From the NCBI RefSeq assembly GCF_000956475.1, contig NZ_JYJB01000009.1, positions 1 through 64,000 of the forward strand: a DNA stretch of 64,000 nt. The letters run 5' to 3'. Both the position numbers and the translations under genes were made by a program. This DNA is from Microbacterium hydrocarbonoxydans (lineage in GTDB: Bacteria > Actinomycetota > Actinomycetes > Actinomycetales > Microbacteriaceae). The notes beneath the pieces are model-generated. The model did no database searches. It was not told the origin of the DNA and was given only the letters and a program-made list of their open reading frames with translations. How positions within the stretch are numbered: the first letter of the stretch is position 1; each line of letters opens with the position of its first letter. Positions 43,578 through 52,119 of the stretch are shown piece after piece.

Positions 43578-44140
43578 CCGGCTCGCTGATCGTGGTGTCC
43601 GCCGGAACCTACCATCTGCCATTCGACCGCCTCTCCTCATGGGTCGAGGAGTGGCTCGTCCGCAACCCCGGGGCCAGGGTCGTCATGCAGCATGGGCCGT
43701 CCGCGCCCGTCGCCGGTGCAGAGAACGTCGAGATCCTGCCTTACTCGGAACTGCTGGAGCTGTGCCGGAAGGCCGATGCGGTGGTGTTGCAGGGCGGTGC
43801 AGGCGGAGTCATGGACATGCGAGCGCTCGGTATCGTGCCCATCGTTGTGCCCCGGGTCCCGGGCGACGGAGAAGTGGTCGACGACCATCAGCTCGTGTTC
43901 AGCGCCGAGATGGCTGATCTCGGCATCATCCGCCGCGCGCTCAGGTCGGACGAGCTGTCCGACCTGATCGATCGCTCGTTGTCCGGTGAGATGGCGCCGC
44001 CCGGCACGATCGCCACTCCAGGAGCCGATGCCGTGCGTGCGCTGCTCGAGCGCCCCATCCGCCGGGCGCGGTGGTACGCGTTCCTGCCTCGGGGTGTGCG
44101 CAGTCTCACCGCGATCGTCGCCGCCAAGCTGCGTCGTTGA
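43574..44140 (+). CDS. ALG13/PssE-like glycosyltransferase catalytic subunit
   Basis: A 188-residue protein with the C-terminal GT28 fold: VVSAGTYHLPFDRLSSWVEE, VEILPYSELLELCRKADAVV, LQGGAGGVMDMRALGIVPIV and HQLVFSAEM. It partners the ALG14-like protein; together they correspond to one split GT28 enzyme. The GTG at 43574 overlaps the preceding stop. A basic helical tail (RRARWYAFLPRGVRSL) may touch the membrane. Confidence 0.9.
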   Translation: MTGSLIVVSAGTYHLPFDRLSSWVEEWLVRNPGARVVMQHGPSAPVAGAENVEILPYSELLELCRKADAVVLQGGAGGVMDMRALGIVPIVVPRVPGDGEVVDDHQLVFSAEMADLGIIRRALRSDELSDLIDRSLSGEMAPPGTIATPGADAVRALLERPIRRARWYAFLPRGVRSLTAIVAAKLRR

Positions 44141-44160
44141 GTCACTCCGCCACCGGAACC

Positions 44161-45672
44161 TCAGGCCCAGCGGCCGATGAACGGAATTCGACGCCAGAGC
44201 GTCTCGACGTGCAGCGGACGTCTGAGCAGCCACAGCACGGCCGCGTAGACCACGCACAACGCGGCACCGGCGAGCAACAGCACGATGAGGCTGGACCCCG
44301 CCCACCAGGTGACGAGGAACCCGCCCCCGCCGAACACGAGCACCGGCGGGAGCATCGGAGCGATGAGCCTCGTGGGCTGCAGGTCGACGTGCATCCGATG
44401 ATGCACCTGCACGGCGGCGATGAGGTTGTCAGTGACGACCACGATCATCCAGGTCACAGCTGCTCCCCAGACGCCGAGCAACGGCACGAGCGCCAGGTTG
44501 CCGCCGATGCTCAGGCCCAACGCGATCGCCTTGTTGTACATCTGCCATGTGCTCTTGCCACCCTGCAACAGGATGCTCTGCAGCATGCCGCACGCGGTCT
44601 GGAACATCATCGCGAGCGAGAGCAGGACCATGGGTCCCCAACCGGAGCGGAACTCCGCGCCGAAGATTCCGAGCACGGCCGGGCCCATCGAGACGAGCAA
44701 CATGTAGAACGGCCAGTTCATGAGGATCATCGCGCGCACGACCGAGGTGTGCAACCGCGTCGACTCGCGGTAGTCCTCACGAGCCAGCAGCGCCGAGATC
44801 GTGGGCGAGACCGCCACGCGCATGGCCTTGTCGACAACGCCGCCCGCCCGGACGGCGCGCGTGATGACGGCGTACACGCCGGCGGAAGACGGAGACGCCA
44901 ACGCAGCGATGATGAGCACATCTGACCATTCGAGGGCGGTCTCGAGGCCGGAGCTCACTGTGCGCGGAGCGTTGAAGCGCCAGAAGCCACTGAACGTAGG
45001 TCGAGTCTCCCGCGTGCTCTCACCACGCCGCCGGAAGTCGCGCACGAAGGGCATGGCGATCGTCGCGACCGTCACGATCAGCCAGAACGGCAGCGGAAGC
45101 AGCCACGCTTCGAACGCGCCCCACGCCGCGACGCCGGCGAATGACACCGCGAGGAGCACCGTCAGCAGTCGGCTCGCGGGCAGCAGGATGCTCTGCAACA
45201 GCGTGAATGCTGCGACGCCGCGCAACATCCGTGCGCCGATCTGAAGAACGCCGATGAGCGCTCCCATCACGACATACGGCACCATGGCACGGAGCAAGTC
45301 GGCCATCGCCGCGGCATCCTCGGGGGTTGCCAGCCACGCTCCCAACGCATCTGCGAGCAGCCAGACGCCCAGCGACACCAGACCGGATATGACTGCGACC
45401 GGGCCGACCGCGAACATGACGATCCGCCACTCGGCGCCGGCGCGGTGGAACGCGCGCTGCTCAGCGATGTACCGGACGATGCCGCTGTTGGTGCCGAGGC
45501 GCAGCACCTGCGTGAGGATCGTGAAGACGCCCATCGCCTGGAAGAACAGCCCTGTGCCGTCGGCTCCGAGGGCGTTGCCGACGATTGCGGTGAGTAGCAG
45601 CGCCGCGAGCGCGGCGAATGCCGATCCGAAGAGGCTGATCAGACCACTCCGTGCGAGACCCTCACTCTTCAT
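44161..45672 (-). CDS. Wzx-type polysaccharide flippase
   Basis: A 503-residue membrane protein with about fourteen helices, starting LARSGLISLFGSAFAALAAL, of the MOP (polysaccharide transporter) superfamily. It should flip the undecaprenyl-linked repeat unit to the outer face. It is the last gene of the seven-gene minus-strand operon that starts at 53651 and overlaps the Wzy gene by 11 nt. No terminator is obvious in the 20-bp gap to the convergent ALG13-like gene. Confidence 0.9.
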   Translation of the reverse strand: MKSEGLARSGLISLFGSAFAALAALLLTAIVGNALGADGTGLFFQAMGVFTILTQVLRLGTNSGIVRYIAEQRAFHRAGAEWRIVMFAVGPVAVISGLVSLGVWLLADALGAWLATPEDAAAMADLLRAMVPYVVMGALIGVLQIGARMLRGVAAFTLLQSILLPASRLLTVLLAVSFAGVAAWGAFEAWLLPLPFWLIVTVATIAMPFVRDFRRRGESTRETRPTFSGFWRFNAPRTVSSGLETALEWSDVLIIAALASPSSAGVYAVITRAVRAGGVVDKAMRVAVSPTISALLAREDYRESTRLHTSVVRAMILMNWPFYMLLVSMGPAVLGIFGAEFRSGWGPMVLLSLAMMFQTACGMLQSILLQGGKSTWQMYNKAIALGLSIGGNLALVPLLGVWGAAVTWMIVVVTDNLIAAVQVHHRMHVDLQPTRLIAPMLPPVLVFGGGGFLVTWWAGSSLIVLLLAGAALCVVYAAVLWLLRRPLHVETLWRRIPFIGRWA

Positions 45673-47005
45673 TCTTGGCTCGTGCGAACGGCATGGGCTG
45701 CGGCGTCCAGTAGGACGAGTTGCCCAGGTACTTCTCCCGCAGCAGCATGGCGAGGGCGATTCCGACGAACACCAGCTGACGGTCGAGACCGTAGAAGATC
45801 GAGAGGAATACCGTCACGACGGCACTGGCGTGGATCCACACGGCAGAGAGATTCGGTGCGTCGAACGTGCGCACCGCCCCCATCACGATCATGCCGAGGA
45901 ACAGAAAGAGTCCTACGAGGCCGAAGCAGAACATGGCGTTCCAGATCGCACCCTGGGTTCCGACGTAGATCTCGCTCCAGGTGCTGGGGCGCGGCGCCCC
46001 GTAGCCGAGGATGGGCGACTGCAGAGTCCGCTCCCAGGTCTCGGCGTAGAGGTTTCCCCGGCCCTCCGTCGTATCGACGGTCTCCTGGCGCGCGACGATG
46101 CCGTCGAGGAAGCCGGAGAGGAACAGGATGACAGCCCCCGCGATGCCGAGGGTCGTCACCCAGAAGAAGGCCAGGAGGCGGCCGCGGATCAAGAGGCAGA
46201 AGAGCACGTAGACGACGGCGCCGGCGAGGCCGAGGAACAGGCCGCGGTTCGTGGTGGCGATGGCCGGCGGGATGGCTGCGACGAGTGTGATGACGAGTAC
46301 CCACATGGCACGCGCGGTCCGGTGCCCGATCGCGTTGCCGATGGCGATCGGGGTGAGCACGGCCATCGCAGCGCCCCAGCCGTTCGTGTAGGAGAAGGGC
46401 GCCGAAGGGCGGACGAAGGGTTCCGCTGCTCCCCATGGCGTCTGGATCTCGGCGAGTGTCGGGAACACGAGCTCCGACACGTAGTCGTTGCTCGAGATCG
46501 CGTCGGGGAGAAGCCGCCCGATCGTCATCGTCAGCTGCACCTCTGGAAAGAGCATGCCCAGATAACCGCCTACGATCACGAACATCCAGATGAAGGTCAG
46601 TCCGTTGAGGATGCGCTTGGGTGTCAGCGAGGAGCGGGCGTTGACGATGTATACCATGATGATCGCCAGCGCGAGGAACTGGCTGAACCGCACACCGAGG
46701 CCGACGCCGCGGCCGAGCTGATCGATCATCAACGCCGAGGGGATCATCCACAGCACGAAGCCGATCCACGGCAGGATGCCCGGAACGATGAGGATGCGGC
46801 GGCGCATGATCAGCAGCGCGAGCATAGGGATCGCCATGATCACCGACGCGAAGGGGAGCATCCCGACGAGCCAGAACAGGGGATAGCCCCACAGCACCGT
46901 CAGCACCGGCCAGGCAGGAAGGACCCTCGTCTCGACTTCGAGGCTTGCATCCTGACCGGTCGCTGCGATCAGCGAACGGCTGGGCGATGCGATGAGGGAG
47001 GGCAT
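45662..47005 (-). CDS. Wzy-type O-antigen polymerase/ligase
   Basis: A 447-residue membrane protein with about twelve helices. The extracytoplasmic loop includes ETVDTTEGRGNLYAETWER and SPILGYGAPRPS, typical of O-antigen ligase/polymerase (Wzy_C) proteins that join repeat units. Its presence with Wzx, a Wzz-like protein and a polyprenyl glycosylphosphotransferase defines a Wzx/Wzy-dependent pathway. Confidence 0.88.
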   Translation of the reverse strand: MPSLIASPSRSLIAATGQDASLEVETRVLPAWPVLTVLWGYPLFWLVGMLPFASVIMAIPMLALLIMRRRILIVPGILPWIGFVLWMIPSALMIDQLGRGVGLGVRFSQFLALAIIMVYIVNARSSLTPKRILNGLTFIWMFVIVGGYLGMLFPEVQLTMTIGRLLPDAISSNDYVSELVFPTLAEIQTPWGAAEPFVRPSAPFSYTNGWGAAMAVLTPIAIGNAIGHRTARAMWVLVITLVAAIPPAIATTNRGLFLGLAGAVVYVLFCLLIRGRLLAFFWVTTLGIAGAVILFLSGFLDGIVARQETVDTTEGRGNLYAETWERTLQSPILGYGAPRPSTWSEIYVGTQGAIWNAMFCFGLVGLFLFLGMIVMGAVRTFDAPNLSAVWIHASAVVTVFLSIFYGLDRQLVFVGIALAMLLREKYLGNSSYWTPQPMPFARAKNEE

Positions 47006-47018
47006 GAGTGACTCTCAG

Positions 47019-47723
47019 TCAGAGGGATGCGAGCTGGACGTACTTGCGCCGGAGTGACCCGGCGAAGAACAGCAAGTGCCAGACGAACATACCGGCGTAG
47101 AGAATCGCGAAGGCGGTCGGAAGACCGATGATCGCGAGGATGAAGTACGCCGTGGAGGGATCCTGCGGCTGCTTGAGTATAGATTCCAGGATGCCGGATC
47201 GTGAGTCGTCGGTGCTTCTTGGCGCCTTGGGGAGCAGCTTCTCAGCGAGCAACTGCGAGAGGAACCAGGCGGATGCGACGACTGCGGAGAGCGCGGCGAC
47301 AAGCACCAGCCACGATGCGGCACCGGTCAATAGCAGGTGGACCGCGACAGCGATGTGGACGAGCGGCGCGCGGATTCCGTCGACGACGTGGTCGAGCCAC
47401 TCGCCGGCCGGGCCGCTTCGCCCTTGGATCCGAGCGAGCTGTCCATCAGCCGAGTCGAACACGTATCCGATGAGCAGCAGGATCGCCGCGACAGGACCTG
47501 ACCACCACTGCGGGATCGCGGCGAGGACGACGATGCCAACCGCACCGGAGGCGGCGCTGATCGCCGTGACTCCGTTGGGAGTGCCACCCAGCGCCGCTGC
47601 GAGAACTGCGACGCGACCGCCGAGTGGGCGATTGACCCAGCGGAGGTAGGCGGGAACACCCGCACCTGCCTTCTGTGCAGATGCGAGCGCCCGCCGCGCG
47701 TCAGCGTAGGAAACCCTGCTCAT
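47019..47723 (-). CDS. CDP-alcohol phosphatidyltransferase family protein
   Basis: A 234-residue membrane protein. The family signature is complete: DSADGQLARIQGRSGPAGEW with LDHVVDG, giving DxxDGxxAR, G, D and D. Several hydrophobic helices surround it. These enzymes transfer a phospho-alcohol from a CDP-donor to an acceptor alcohol. Within a polysaccharide operon it may make a phospholipid or decorate the glycan, possibly using the product of the cytidylyltransferase at 32687. It overlaps the upstream gene by 4 nt. Confidence 0.9.
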   Translation of the reverse strand: MSRVSYADARRALASAQKAGAGVPAYLRWVNRPLGGRVAVLAAALGGTPNGVTAISAASGAVGIVVLAAIPQWWSGPVAAILLLIGYVFDSADGQLARIQGRSGPAGEWLDHVVDGIRAPLVHIAVAVHLLLTGAASWLVLVAALSAVVASAWFLSQLLAEKLLPKAPRSTDDSRSGILESILKQPQDPSTAYFILAIIGLPTAFAILYAGMFVWHLLFFAGSLRRKYVQLASL

Positions 47724-50700
47724 TCGCGAAGCATACTCAATGCGAGGTCGAAACTGAGGTCAGGGGTACTGCGGTAGTTGGCGTGAACCGACGCGGAGAT
47801 CACGTTCGTGCCTTCCACCAGCAGTGCGGCAGGAACCGTGAACGTCACCTGATTCGCGACCGCGGTGGAATAGCGCGGCGCTGCTGTGGCGTAGCTGTTC
47901 TGCGTGATCGTTCCAGTTCCGAGGTTCGCCCGACCGAGCTCGACGCCGTTCAGGTAGACCACGACGCCATCATCAGCGATGACGGAGACGGTGCCATCGT
48001 GCACGCCAGCGGCATCGACGACCGTGAACGCGTGACGGAACTGCGCACTGATCGGCTTCGTCGCGAGGTTGGTCGGGTCGATATTCGTCGCCGCTGTAGT
48101 CACCCCGCGTGCCAGTACCCCTTGGCCGGTGGACCACGCCGATGCGTCGAACGACATCGTGTTCCAGTCGGTGGGCAGCGCATCGGCGGAGTAGCGCCAT
48201 GACCAGGCGGAACCGGCCGCGATGGTGACCGGCAGTTCATTGTCGGACGGGGGCGCCGCAGTGGTCACCTGAACTTCTGCCGGGGCAGAGAGGAGTCCAC
48301 CGATTCCGACGGCCGTCACCGCGTAGTTGTACGCCGTCGAGGCCGTGAGTCCACTCTCAGTGAAGGTGAGCGTCGCGGCATCTGTCGTGCCGACCTGCTG
48401 ACCGTCCCTGCTGATCGCGTACGACTGCGGTTCGGTTCCGCTGGCCGGGGCCGACCAGGTGAGCGTCGCCGAGTCCACGGTGCTCGTGGCGGCGAGACCG
48501 CCTACGGCGTCCGGAGCCGCGGGTGCTGCGCCGCGCTCGGCAGTGAAACTCAGGTCGAAGCTCAGGTCCGCGGTCGAACGGTAGTTGGCATGAACGGAGG
48601 CGGCCAGCACGTTGGTGCCGTCAACGAGGGCGCCCTGAGGTACGTCGAACAGCACGCGGTTCGCGGATGCCGTGGCGTGAGAGATCACGGCGTTCGCGTA
48701 CGTGTTCTGCGTGATCGCGCCTGCGGGCATGCGCACTCGTCCGAGCTCGGTGCCATTCAGATAGAGCACGACGCCGTCGTTCGCAATCACGGAGATCTTC
48801 CCGTTGACGACGCTGAGCGCGTCCTGAACCTGGAACTGCGTGCGGAACTGCGCGCTGATCGGCTTCGTCACGAGGTTCGTCGGATCGATGTTCGTCGTCG
48901 CCGAGGCAACGCCACGAGCGAAGAATCCGTTGCCGGTCGCCCACGCGGAGGCATCGAATGCCGTGGACGCCCAGTCGGACGGAAGCGCGTCGGAGGAGTA
49001 GCGCCACTTCCACGCCGACCCGTTCTCGACGAACGTGAGGGCAGTCTCAGGGGCAGGTTCGGCCACGAACGCAGCTGTGCTCGCCGAGCGGTTGCCCGCG
49101 TTGTCACGGGCTCGAACGTAGTAGTTCGTCGGATCCTCCGTGATCGGGACGGTGTACGCCGCAGACGTCGTCGACGCGATCACACGATTGTCGCGGAGGA
49201 TCTCGTAAGTCACGCCGTTGGTATCCGTCGACCCGGTCCAGGTGAGGTTCGCCGTGGTCCCGCCGTTGCTGGTGGTCGCGGTGATCTCTCCTGGTTTCGT
49301 CGGAGCCGTCGTGTCACGGGGTGCGAAGCGTACGAAGCCGCCGGACCACTGGTTCGTCTCGCCAGCGCGCACGGAGCGAGTGAAATCGCCGCCGACCCAG
49401 AGCACTCCGGTGCTGTCGAAGAACGTGCCCCATGCTCCATATCCGGCGCGAGCCTGAAGGGTAGGGGACCATTCGTAGACGTACTTGCCGGTCTGCGCGT
49501 TCCAGGCGCCAACGAGGTTCATCTTGTCGCCCTGAGTCCAGCCGGTGCCGATATCGCTCCACGAGTAGGCATCCTGGTAGACCCAGTACCCGCAGTGGCA
49601 TCCACCGACGACGAGTGACGAATCGGCGTTGTGCTCCACAGTCTGGAAATCGCCGCCCGCCTTCGTGATCGAGCCGTTGACGCGCTCGAACGTGTTGCGG
49701 TCATAAGCGAACAGCGAGTGCTCCGAGCCGCCGAGCCAGACCTTGCCGCCGGCCTCTGTGACACCGAGCTGCCAGATGTTGCCCGTGTAGTTGCCGGACG
49801 CGTCGATCGAAGCCTTGCTGAACTTCGGCACCCAGAGCGGATCCACCAGCGGAGCGCCTGCCGTGGTCTGGATGGCTGCGGCGCTCGGAGTCGATGTGCT
49901 CTGCTTCATCTTGAAGTATCCCGAGAAGTACGCGCGGTCACCGAGGTCGGACGCGTCGACTGCGACGGACGTGCCGTTCAGGAACGCGTTCCAGTTTGTG
50001 TCGGGGCGGCCGGTCGTGAGGTTGATGCGTCCGCCGTTCCAGGCGCTGGCGCTCGAGGTGGAGCCGACAGCGGTGAGGTGCGTCATCGAGCCTGCGACAT
50101 ACAGGTAGTTGCCCTGGACGTCGAGGTCGCGGATGTAAGGGACCCCGCCGGTGGTGCGGTGCTCGGCGAACACCTGCCAACCGGTGAGCTGACCGGTGTC
50201 GGGATCAAGGATGGCGATACCTGCCTGGGAGGTGCCATTGACCATGGAGAACTGACCCGCGACAGCGAGTCGTCCGTCGGGAAGTCCGGTGATCGCCTTG
50301 ACCTGGCCGTTCAGCTGCGGCCGGAAAGAGGAGACCCATTCACCGCTGGCGACATCGAAGGCGGCGATGTACGGCTGCTCGACCTGGTCGGCGCCCGCCT
50401 CGGTACGCTGCACGTACTTGAAGTTTCCTCCGACGTAGACCTTGCCGTCGACCTCACCGAATTCGGCGACTTCGGTGTTGAGCTCCCCGCTGCTTCCGTT
50501 GGCGAATCCGGAGACGCCCCATTTGGTCGTCAGCGCATTGCTGTCGGGAATGTTGGAATGCGTGGTCTGAGGTGTGCCGCTCGCCGGCACGGTACCGAAG
50601 TCGAGGGACGAGAGTTTCAGCTGCGGGCGCAGGAACATCTGCGTGAACGGGCGTGCGTATCCCTGACCCGACGGGCTCCACAGGTATGACGTCGCGGACG

Positions 50701-51421
50701 TGCTTCCCCCGGTGCTCGAGCCGAACGCGAATCCGTTCAGGAAGTTGTGGGTCGACTGCTCGCTGAAAACCACTCGGCGTTGCTGGTTGTTGCTACCGAA
50801 GTTGTTGGTCTGCCCGCCGGTGCCCGACACCCCGTCGAACGAGAAGGTCTTCACCCGATGCTCCGCACCGAACGTCCAGACCCACCGGTCACGCTGGGTG
50901 AAGCTGAAACGGGCTTCCTGCCACGTGGTGCCGCTGGTGTTGGTCGCCCGGCGGAGACGCACGCCGTCAGCGAGGGCATCCACGCGACCGCCGTTCAGCA
51001 GTCCGTCGACCGTCGCCGCAGGCAGCTGGGCGGGCTGGAAGGCGTCCGTCCCGGTCGGTGTGTTGCGGAGTTGAGCCGCCGTGCGAAGACCGTTGTAGCC
51101 TTCCTTCCAGCCTTCGCGGCCGCGACCGATGAGCACCCAGCCTCCGCCGGAGGTGGTCTGGTCGCAGTAGAACTGTTCGGGCGCGACCAGCGAGGGCGTG
51201 ACGAGCCAGTAGATGCCGTCGGTGGATGACGGATAGTTCTGCTTGACCTCCCAGCAGGAGGCCGCGGCGGTCTCCTGGGTGAGGCCGTCTGGCAGCGGTG
51301 CTGCCGCGGACGCCGCTGCGACCGGGGTCATCAGCGACCCCATCAATGCTGCAGCGGCGATGGCTGCGCCCGCTGCGAGGCGTGCGGAGAACGACCGCCG
51401 TGTGGTGGATGTGATGGTCAT
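47720..51421 (-). CDS. Large secreted surface protein: fibrinogen-like, propeller, Fn3 and two beta-sandwich modules
   Basis: A 1233-residue protein with a Sec signal ending near residue 40. Residues about 45-270 resemble fibrinogen C-terminal domains (TDGIYWL, FYCDQTTSGGGWVLIGRGRE). A beta-propeller-like region (about 290-690) has repeated VYVGGNF/LAVAGQFSMV/LWVGGDF strands. Then Fn3, module 1 (about 805-975), Fn3 and module 2 (about 1075-1233) follow; both modules repeat DDGVVVYLNGVELGR-type strands and SVHANYRSTPDLSFDL. There is no sortase motif or membrane anchor. It probably binds the polysaccharide. It is coupled to the CDP-alcohol gene within the export operon. Confidence 0.88.
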   Translation of the reverse strand: MTITSTTRRSFSARLAAGAAIAAAALMGSLMTPVAAASAAAPLPDGLTQETAAASCWEVKQNYPSSTDGIYWLVTPSLVAPEQFYCDQTTSGGGWVLIGRGREGWKEGYNGLRTAAQLRNTPTGTDAFQPAQLPAATVDGLLNGGRVDALADGVRLRRATNTSGTTWQEARFSFTQRDRWVWTFGAEHRVKTFSFDGVSGTGGQTNNFGSNNQQRRVVFSEQSTHNFLNGFAFGSSTGGSTSATSYLWSPSGQGYARPFTQMFLRPQLKLSSLDFGTVPASGTPQTTHSNIPDSNALTTKWGVSGFANGSSGELNTEVAEFGEVDGKVYVGGNFKYVQRTEAGADQVEQPYIAAFDVASGEWVSSFRPQLNGQVKAITGLPDGRLAVAGQFSMVNGTSQAGIAILDPDTGQLTGWQVFAEHRTTGGVPYIRDLDVQGNYLYVAGSMTHLTAVGSTSSASAWNGGRINLTTGRPDTNWNAFLNGTSVAVDASDLGDRAYFSGYFKMKQSTSTPSAAAIQTTAGAPLVDPLWVPKFSKASIDASGNYTGNIWQLGVTEAGGKVWLGGSEHSLFAYDRNTFERVNGSITKAGGDFQTVEHNADSSLVVGGCHCGYWVYQDAYSWSDIGTGWTQGDKMNLVGAWNAQTGKYVYEWSPTLQARAGYGAWGTFFDSTGVLWVGGDFTRSVRAGETNQWSGGFVRFAPRDTTAPTKPGEITATTSNGGTTANLTWTGSTDTNGVTYEILRDNRVIASTTSAAYTVPITEDPTNYYVRARDNAGNRSASTAAFVAEPAPETALTFVENGSAWKWRYSSDALPSDWASTAFDASAWATGNGFFARGVASATTNIDPTNLVTKPISAQFRTQFQVQDALSVVNGKISVIANDGVVLYLNGTELGRVRMPAGAITQNTYANAVISHATASANRVLFDVPQGALVDGTNVLAASVHANYRSTADLSFDLSFTAERGAAPAAPDAVGGLAATSTVDSATLTWSAPASGTEPQSYAISRDGQQVGTTDAATLTFTESGLTASTAYNYAVTAVGIGGLLSAPAEVQVTTAAPPSDNELPVTIAAGSAWSWRYSADALPTDWNTMSFDASAWSTGQGVLARGVTTAATNIDPTNLATKPISAQFRHAFTVVDAAGVHDGTVSVIADDGVVVYLNGVELGRANLGTGTITQNSYATAAPRYSTAVANQVTFTVPAALLVEGTNVISASVHANYRSTPDLSFDLALSMLRE

Positions 51422-51453
51422 GATCTTCCTGTCGGGTATGAGAAGCCACGCAT

Positions 51454-52119
51454 TCAGGCTGCGGGGCAGTCCTGAATGTCGGGGATGTCGTGAGACGAGA
51501 TCTTCCAGGTGTCGTTCTCGAAGACGGCCCCATAGATGTGGGCCACGGGTCGGCCCGGGTTGTACAGCGAGTTCTTCATCGAGTTGCCCGAGGCATCGAG
51601 AACGTCGACCTTCGAGACGTCAACGCACACTTTCAGCGTGATGGTTGCGGGTGTGGCGGCGAGGTCGACGGCAGTCGGGGTCACGCTCGTCACGACCGCG
51701 CTGCCCACCTGCTTGTATCCGAGATCGAACTGCTCCCGTGCGTGGGACTGCAATTCGCCCAGTACCCAGCCGGTGGCGATCGATTCGATTCCGACGGCCG
51801 AACCGTCCCCGCGTTGGCTGATCTCGTCGAGCGCGGCTATGACAGCGTCCGCGGAAGCGGTCGCCCGCTGCACCTCGGATTCCTCGTTCGTGCTCATCGG
51901 GCCCGGCGCTGGGGTCGGCACAGACGTGAGTGGTGACACCGAAGTGTCGCTGTCGTCACCGCTGTCTGCGGGCTGCTCAGTGGAGGACGCAGTCGGAGCG
52001 GATGGCGTCGAGTTGGTGAGAACGATGGCGACCGTGGCAACGGCGATTGCGAGGGCGGTCACCGCGGCGATGCTGATCCAGCGTCTGACTGGCCGTGTTT
52101 CGGCGTTTGAAGTGTTCAT
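51454..52119 (-). CDS. Membrane-anchored protein of unknown function
   Basis: A 221-residue protein with an N-terminal membrane helix (about 13-34, WISIAAVTALAIAVATVAIV) and a Ser/Thr/Pro-rich stalk. The outer domain ends VCVDVSKVDVLDASGNSM, PVAHIYGAVFENDTWKISSH and a C-terminal DCPAA. The fold looks NTF2/SnoaL-like by pattern, which is uncertain. It starts inside the stop of the glycosylphosphotransferase gene (TGATG), so it is made together with it. It may assist export of the polysaccharide or of the surface protein encoded next. Confidence 0.8.
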   Translation of the reverse strand: MNTSNAETRPVRRWISIAAVTALAIAVATVAIVLTNSTPSAPTASSTEQPADSGDDSDTSVSPLTSVPTPAPGPMSTNEESEVQRATASADAVIAALDEISQRGDGSAVGIESIATGWVLGELQSHAREQFDLGYKQVGSAVVTSVTPTAVDLAATPATITLKVCVDVSKVDVLDASGNSMKNSLYNPGRPVAHIYGAVFENDTWKISSHDIPDIQDCPAA

